A stretch of 8,567 nt of DNA, taken from NCBI GenBank assembly GCA_012512295.1, contig JAAZDI010000139.1, positions 1 through 8,567 on the forward strand, in the 5' to 3' direction. This document shows, one piece after another, positions 5,258 to 8,567 of this stretch. The notes under the pieces are model-generated. The model did not search any database. It worked only from the letters and a program-made list of their open reading frames with translations, and was not told where the DNA came from. The translations under genes and the position numbers were made by a program. This DNA is from Syntrophomonadaceae bacterium. Lineage in GTDB: Bacteria; Bacillota; Ch66; Ch109. Every line of letters begins with the position of its first letter. The stretch's first letter is position 1.

Positions 5258-6719
5258 ATTTAACCACCGGCTTGCGGGCAGCCGTTACTTCATCAACCCG
5301 TTTGATCACCGCTTGCTGCGGGGCCTGTTTGACCAACTCCGGATTTTCGACTGATTCTCGCGCGATGTTGCGCATGGTTTGGATAAAGTCATCCAGCCGT
5401 TCCTTGGATTCAGTCTCCGTCGGCTCAATCATCATCGCTTCGCTGACAATCAACGGGAAGTAAACCGTAGGGGGGTGATAGCCGAAATCGATCAAGCGTT
5501 TCGCGATCTGCAGGGTGGTAATACCGTTTTCCGCCTGCTTCTTCGAATTAATTATAAACTCATGTTTGCACAGCCGATCCAGGGGAATGTGGTAAGTATC
5601 CCGTAACTGATGCCGCAGGTAATTCGCATTTAAGACAGCATGTTGGCACGCTTCTTTTAAGCCTTCTGCTCCAAGGGCTTTGATGTAGGCGTAGGCCTTA
5701 ACAATGACCCCGAAATTCCCATAAAAGTTTTTAACCTTACCAATGGACAGGGGCAAATCATAATTAAAGCGGTATTGCTCGCCTTCTTTAACCGCGACCG
5801 GTTTTGGCAAGAATTCCAAAAGCTTGGCCTTAACTCCGACCGGGCCGGCACCTGGGCCCCCGCCGCCATGGGGCGTCCCAAATGTCTTATGCAGGTTAAC
5901 ATGGATGACGTCAAATCCCATATCACCCGGCCGAGCGACCCCCATGATCCCATTTAGATTAGCCCCATCGTAATAGAGCAGACCCCCGCCATCATGCACG
6001 ATCGCGGCAATTTCCTGAATCTCTTCTTCGAACAGACCCAGGGTATTAGGGTTAGTCAGCATTAAGCCCGCTACTTCCTCCGTCATCTTGGAGCGCAGGT
6101 CATCCAGGTCCACCAGGCCGCGCGGGTTGGATTTCACTTCAATAACCTCAAAGCCGACGACATTAGCGGAAGCCGGGTTGGTCCCGTGGGCTGAGTCCGG
6201 CACCATAATTTTAGTTCTTTTATGGTCCTGCCGCTGCTGATGATAGGCTTTCATAATCATAACGCCAGCCAGTTCGCCGTGGGCACCAGCTGCTGGCTGC
6301 AGGGAGAAGCCATCCATACCGGGTATTTCTGCCAGCATCTCCTGCATTTCGTAGTATAACTGCAGTGCCCCCTGGACCGTATCGGCCGGTTGGTAGGGAT
6401 GGAGGCAGGCAAAACCCGGCAATCTGGCTGCCCACTCATTAATCTTCGGGTTATATTTCATCGTACAAGAACCAAGCGGATAAAACCCGCTATCCACCCC
6501 GTAAGCCCTAGTAGAGAGCTCTGTGTAATGGCGAACCGCTTCAACCTCACTTACTTCAGGGAGATTCATCGCTTCCTGACGGAGGAACTGGGCGGGGATT
6601 CGCCCGAAGTTGGTTTGATCAGGGATTTGTTCACTGAAAGCTTGATCCGATATTTCACTGCTTGGCAGGCTAAAAGCATTGCTGCCGGGGACATGTTTTT
6701 CAAAAATAAGCTTGGGCAT
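5241..6719 (-). CDS. gcvPB: Glycine dehydrogenase (decarboxylating) subunit 2, P-protein C-terminal half
   Basis: PLP-bearing subunit of the split P protein. With GcvPA it decarboxylates glycine and passes the aminomethyl group to the lipoyl arm of GcvH. The 492 residues match the family length. Key blocks: RAYGVDSGFYPLGSCTMKYN at 71-90, GAHGELAG at 145-152, DSAHGTNPASA at 175-185, DGANLNGI at 251-258, and NLHKTFGTPHGGGGPGAGPVG at 275-295. K278 in that last block is the expected Schiff-base lysine and the glycine-rich loop binds cofactor phosphate. The ATG at 6717-6719 has AAAGGA (6731-6736) 11 bases upstream. It lies 53 bases after gcvPA and 76 before lpdA, consistent with one transcript. 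The C-terminus (KPVVKWEAGV) ends in a small tandem repeat that continues in frame past the stop. Confidence 0.97.
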   Translation of the reverse strand: MPKLIFEKHVPGSNAFSLPSSEISDQAFSEQIPDQTNFGRIPAQFLRQEAMNLPEVSEVEAVRHYTELSTRAYGVDSGFYPLGSCTMKYNPKINEWAARLPGFACLHPYQPADTVQGALQLYYEMQEMLAEIPGMDGFSLQPAAGAHGELAGVMIMKAYHQQRQDHKRTKIMVPDSAHGTNPASANVVGFEVIEVKSNPRGLVDLDDLRSKMTEEVAGLMLTNPNTLGLFEEEIQEIAAIVHDGGGLLYYDGANLNGIMGVARPGDMGFDVIHVNLHKTFGTPHGGGGPGAGPVGVKAKLLEFLPKPVAVKEGEQYRFNYDLPLSIGKVKNFYGNFGVIVKAYAYIKALGAEGLKEACQHAVLNANYLRHQLRDTYHIPLDRLCKHEFIINSKKQAENGITTLQIAKRLIDFGYHPPTVYFPLIVSEAMMIEPTETESKERLDDFIQTMRNIARESVENPELVKQAPQQAVIKRVDEVTAARKPVVKWEAGV

Positions 6720-6730
6720 TTATTGACCAT

Positions 6731-6748
6731 TCCTTTCGCTACGTTCAA
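6731..6748 (-). promoter_or_regulatory. Leader motif including the gcvPB ribosome binding site, shared with lpdA
   Basis: Minus-strand TTGAACGTAGCGAAAGGA ends in AAAGGA, 11 bases before the gcvPB ATG, and matches the lpdA leader at 14 of 18 bases. It fills much of the 53-base gcvPA-gcvPB gap. No hairpin of note is formed by it alone. Confidence 0.4.
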
Positions 6749-6772
6749 GACACAAAAGGTTAAAATACTATT

Positions 6773-8089
6773 TCAGATTTTTCCTCCCAGGACAGCGACC
6801 AGTTTGTCAATTTCCGCTTTAGTTCTCTTTTCGGTAAAGGCTAACAGCAGCGCATCCTCGAGTTCATATCCGCCAATAATTCCGTTCGCTAACAGTTTAC
6901 GGTTAGCTGCAGCCGGCTCACTGACTTTCAGGGCAAACTCACGGAAATAAGGCTGCTTATACTTTAGTTCCAGTCCGACTTTCTGGAATTCCTGCTCCGC
7001 ATAGACCGCCAATTGGTGACAGCGTTTGGCAATCTCTTTTAGACCCTGGCCGCCAACAAAGGTTAGGTACATGCTGGCCGCTAAGGCACAGAGAGCCTCA
7101 TTAGAACAAATATTAGAAGTCGCCAGTTCACGTCGGATATGCTGTTCTCGAGCCTGCAGGGTTAATACATAAGCGCGTTGACCATCTAGGTCAGTGGTTT
7201 GACCGACGATCCGACCGGGAATCTTACGCATCAGGTTCTTGGTGGCGGCCATAAATCCTAGATAGGGTCCGCCAAAGCTCAGGCTGTTACCCAGTGGTTG
7301 GCCTTCGCCCACGGCCAGATCTGCTCCCCACTCCGCCGGGGATTTTAAGATGGCTAAGGAAATTGGGTCAACGGCCATAATAAACAGACCTTTTTGAGCG
7401 TGGACCGCTTTTTCGACCGGGGCCGCGTCTTCCAACAGACCATAGAAATTAGGTTGCTGAATCACAGCACAAGCGGTTTCCCGATCAATTGCTGAGAGCA
7501 TCCCAGCGGTATCAGCCACGCCATCCTGCCCTGGCACAACGACGACTTCCAGGCGGCCGGAAAGGGAATAGGCCTTGAGGATTTCCAAGTATTCCGGATG
7601 AACCGTATCCGAGATAACCACTTTTTTCTTGCCTTTGCTATTGATGCAGGCCAGATTACAGGCTTCAGCTAAGGCACTGCCGCCATCATACAGGGAGGCA
7701 TTAGCTACATCCAGGCCGGTCAGCTGACAGATCATGGTCTGGTATTCAAAAATGGCTTGCAGGATTCCCTGACTGATTTCCGGCTGATACGGGGTGTAAG
7801 CGGTATAAAACTCAGAGCGTAATAGCAATTGCTCCAGGGCTGCCGGGAAGTAATGGTCATACGCTCCTGCTCCCAAAAAGGAAGGATAATCATCTGTATT
7901 CAGGTTTTTAGCCGCCAGGTTTTTCAACACACGGCGAAGCTCTAGTTCACCCAGACCAGCTGGCAGGTTTAAGCTGTTTTTCACCTGCAATTCTGGCTTG
8001 ATATCCGAGAACAATTCCTCTAGGGTGGTCAAGCCCATGGTCCGGAGCATTTCATCCACAATCTGGGGAGGATTAGGCGTGTATTTCAC
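6773..8089 (-). CDS. gcvPA: Glycine dehydrogenase (decarboxylating) subunit 1, P-protein N-terminal half
   Basis: Partner of GcvPB; the two subunits form the P protein of the glycine cleavage system. It has the PLP-transferase fold but, as in the family, the PLP lysine is on the other subunit. The 438 residues fit the usual 430-450. Conserved blocks: YTPNPPQIVDEML at 3-15, FLGAGAYDHYFPAAL at 71-85, YTAYTPYQPEISQG at 95-108, ASLYDGGSALAEA at 131-143, GEGQPLGNSLSFGGPYLGF at 261-279, and PGRIVGQTTD to SNICSN at 291-330. The start is GTG at 8087-8089, with GGAGGG (8099-8104) 9 bases upstream, and homology begins at residue 2-3. It follows gcvH by only 14 bases, with its ribosome binding site touching the gcvH stop, so translation is probably coupled. 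No defect seen. Confidence 0.97.
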   Translation of the reverse strand: MKYTPNPPQIVDEMLRTMGLTTLEELFSDIKPELQVKNSLNLPAGLGELELRRVLKNLAAKNLNTDDYPSFLGAGAYDHYFPAALEQLLLRSEFYTAYTPYQPEISQGILQAIFEYQTMICQLTGLDVANASLYDGGSALAEACNLACINSKGKKKVVISDTVHPEYLEILKAYSLSGRLEVVVVPGQDGVADTAGMLSAIDRETACAVIQQPNFYGLLEDAAPVEKAVHAQKGLFIMAVDPISLAILKSPAEWGADLAVGEGQPLGNSLSFGGPYLGFMAATKNLMRKIPGRIVGQTTDLDGQRAYVLTLQAREQHIRRELATSNICSNEALCALAASMYLTFVGGQGLKEIAKRCHQLAVYAEQEFQKVGLELKYKQPYFREFALKVSEPAAANRKLLANGIIGGYELEDALLLAFTEKRTKAEIDKLVAVLGGKI

Positions 8090-8098
8090 TTACTGCAG

Positions 8099-8104
8099 CC
8101 CTCC
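8099..8104 (-). promoter_or_regulatory. gcvPA ribosome binding site overlapping the gcvH stop codon
   Basis: GGAGGG (minus strand 8104 to 8099) begins with the G of the gcvH TAG (8106-8104), 9 bases before the gcvPA GTG. Ribosomes finishing gcvH end on the gcvPA initiation site, which favours coupled, balanced synthesis of H and P proteins. Confidence 0.8.
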
Positions 8105-8490
8105 TAATCATCAAGCGTTTGGCAATAGGCGGTATAAGCCTCGGCGGATAGCAATTCTTTCAGCCCTTCGGGATCACTCAACTCAACTACGGCAATCCAG
8201 TTCTCGTAAGGGTCCTGGTTCAGCAGTTCGGGAGCATCCTCCAGGTTTTCATTAACTTCGATAATCGTCCCGGTCGCTGGACTGAAAAGAGCAGCGGCTG
8301 CCTTGACTGATTCAATAACCCCTATGGATTCGCCCATCTGCACTTCCCGGTCAAGTTCCGGCAATTCCACAAACACGATATCTCCTAAGTGATGCTGGGC
8401 AAAATCGCTAATCCCGATATAGCCTTTGTTACCCTCTACTCGAATCCATTCATGGTCTTTGGTGTAAAGCAAGTTTTCCGGTACGTTCAC
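8104..8490 (-). CDS. gcvH: Glycine cleavage system H protein (lipoyl carrier)
   Basis: Small cytoplasmic carrier whose lipoyl-lysine arm shuttles the aminomethyl group between the P, T and L proteins. From the chosen start it has 128 residues, the usual length. YTKDHEWIRVEGN at 9-21 is the family opening, GDIVFVELPE at 36-45 is conserved, and the lipoylation motif GVIESVKA at 57-64 puts the modified lysine at K63. GTG at 8488-8490 is chosen because GGAGGG (8498-8503) lies 7 bases upstream; a TTG at 8494-8496 in the same frame is only one base from that site and would add two residues. After K63 the sequence is AAAALFSP rather than the more usual A-S-D-(L/V)-Y-(S/A)-P, a mild deviation. It is the first visible gene of the cluster, with LplA at the other end as the likely modifying enzyme. 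gcvT, expected just upstream, is not in the window. Confidence 0.96.
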   Translation of the reverse strand: MNVPENLLYTKDHEWIRVEGNKGYIGISDFAQHHLGDIVFVELPELDREVQMGESIGVIESVKAAAALFSPATGTIIEVNENLEDAPELLNQDPYENWIAVVELSDPEGLKELLSAEAYTAYCQTLDD

Positions 8491-8497
8491 AATCAAT

Positions 8498-8503
8498 CCC
8501 TCC
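8498..8503 (-). promoter_or_regulatory. gcvH ribosome binding site that decides the GTG start
   Basis: GGAGGG on the minus strand lies 7 bases before GTG (8490-8488) but only 1 base before the alternative TTG (8496-8494). The spacing selects the GTG start and a 128-residue protein. Confidence 0.8.
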
Positions 8504-8567
8504 GAAATTATATCATTTCATTTATGTTTAACCCATTTTATTATTTGATTCTTCGCTGACAGTCGAA

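Noticed and set aside
6390..6950. 186-codon open frame on the plus strand
   Set aside because: It lies antisense across the ends of gcvPB and gcvPA, both with clear family motifs, and its translation shows no recognisable domain.
8507..8512. Perfect TATAAT with a TGN extension on the minus strand upstream of gcvH
   Set aside because: A transcript starting 6-7 bases downstream would begin inside the GGAGGG ribosome binding site at 8498-8503, and no good -35 box precedes it. The flank is simply AT-rich.
8504..8567. Possible 3' end of gcvT on the minus strand
   Set aside because: All three minus-strand frames hit stops within this short stretch and the readable residues do not look like a GcvT C-terminus, so gcvT is not called.

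Overview
The window reads as chromosomal DNA of a Firmicute, most likely a Clostridia member of the Peptococcaceae/Thermoanaerobacterales kind. The clues are a Bacillus/Clostridia-type pyruvate kinase with an extra C-terminal PEP-utiliser domain, strong AGGAGG-type ribosome binding sites with GTG and ATG starts, a two-subunit glycine decarboxylase (gcvPA + gcvPB) and a scavenging-type lipoate ligase. Base composition looks close to 50% GC by eye. The genus cannot be fixed from the sequence alone.

Layout: positions 1-1163 (+) hold the 3' two thirds of pyruvate kinase. After a 171-base AT-rich gap with a degenerate direct repeat comes an 82-residue membrane protein of unknown function (1335-1583, +). 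A probable bidirectional terminator and a separate REP-like hairpin separate it from a convergent two-TM potassium channel gene with an unusual N-terminal helical domain (1676-2236, -). Positions 2329-2451 (+) encode only the first 40 residues of a nitroreductase-like protein, apparently a gene remnant.

The rest is one minus-strand cluster, read from right to left: gcvH (8490-8104), gcvPA (8089-6773), gcvPB (6719-5241), lpdA (5164-3671) and lplA (3492-2503), closed by a strong intrinsic terminator at 2468-2497. Together these supply the H, P and L proteins of the glycine cleavage system plus the enzyme that can attach lipoate to GcvH. The T protein (gcvT) is not in the window; in comparable operons it lies just upstream of gcvH, which would be past the right edge. 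The set could oxidise glycine to CO2, NH3 and methylene-THF, or run in reverse for glycine synthesis; the sequence does not decide the direction.

I found no clearly new multi-gene system. The items most worth a second look are the nitroreductase remnant, the TPR-like potassium channel, a roughly 29-residue insertion and a tail in LpdA, two related GGGACA hairpins, the duplicated leader motif before the small membrane protein, a matching 18-base leader before gcvPB and lpdA, and an 18-base-period duplication across the gcvPB stop codon. No tRNA, rRNA, CRISPR array, insertion sequence or recognisable riboswitch was seen.
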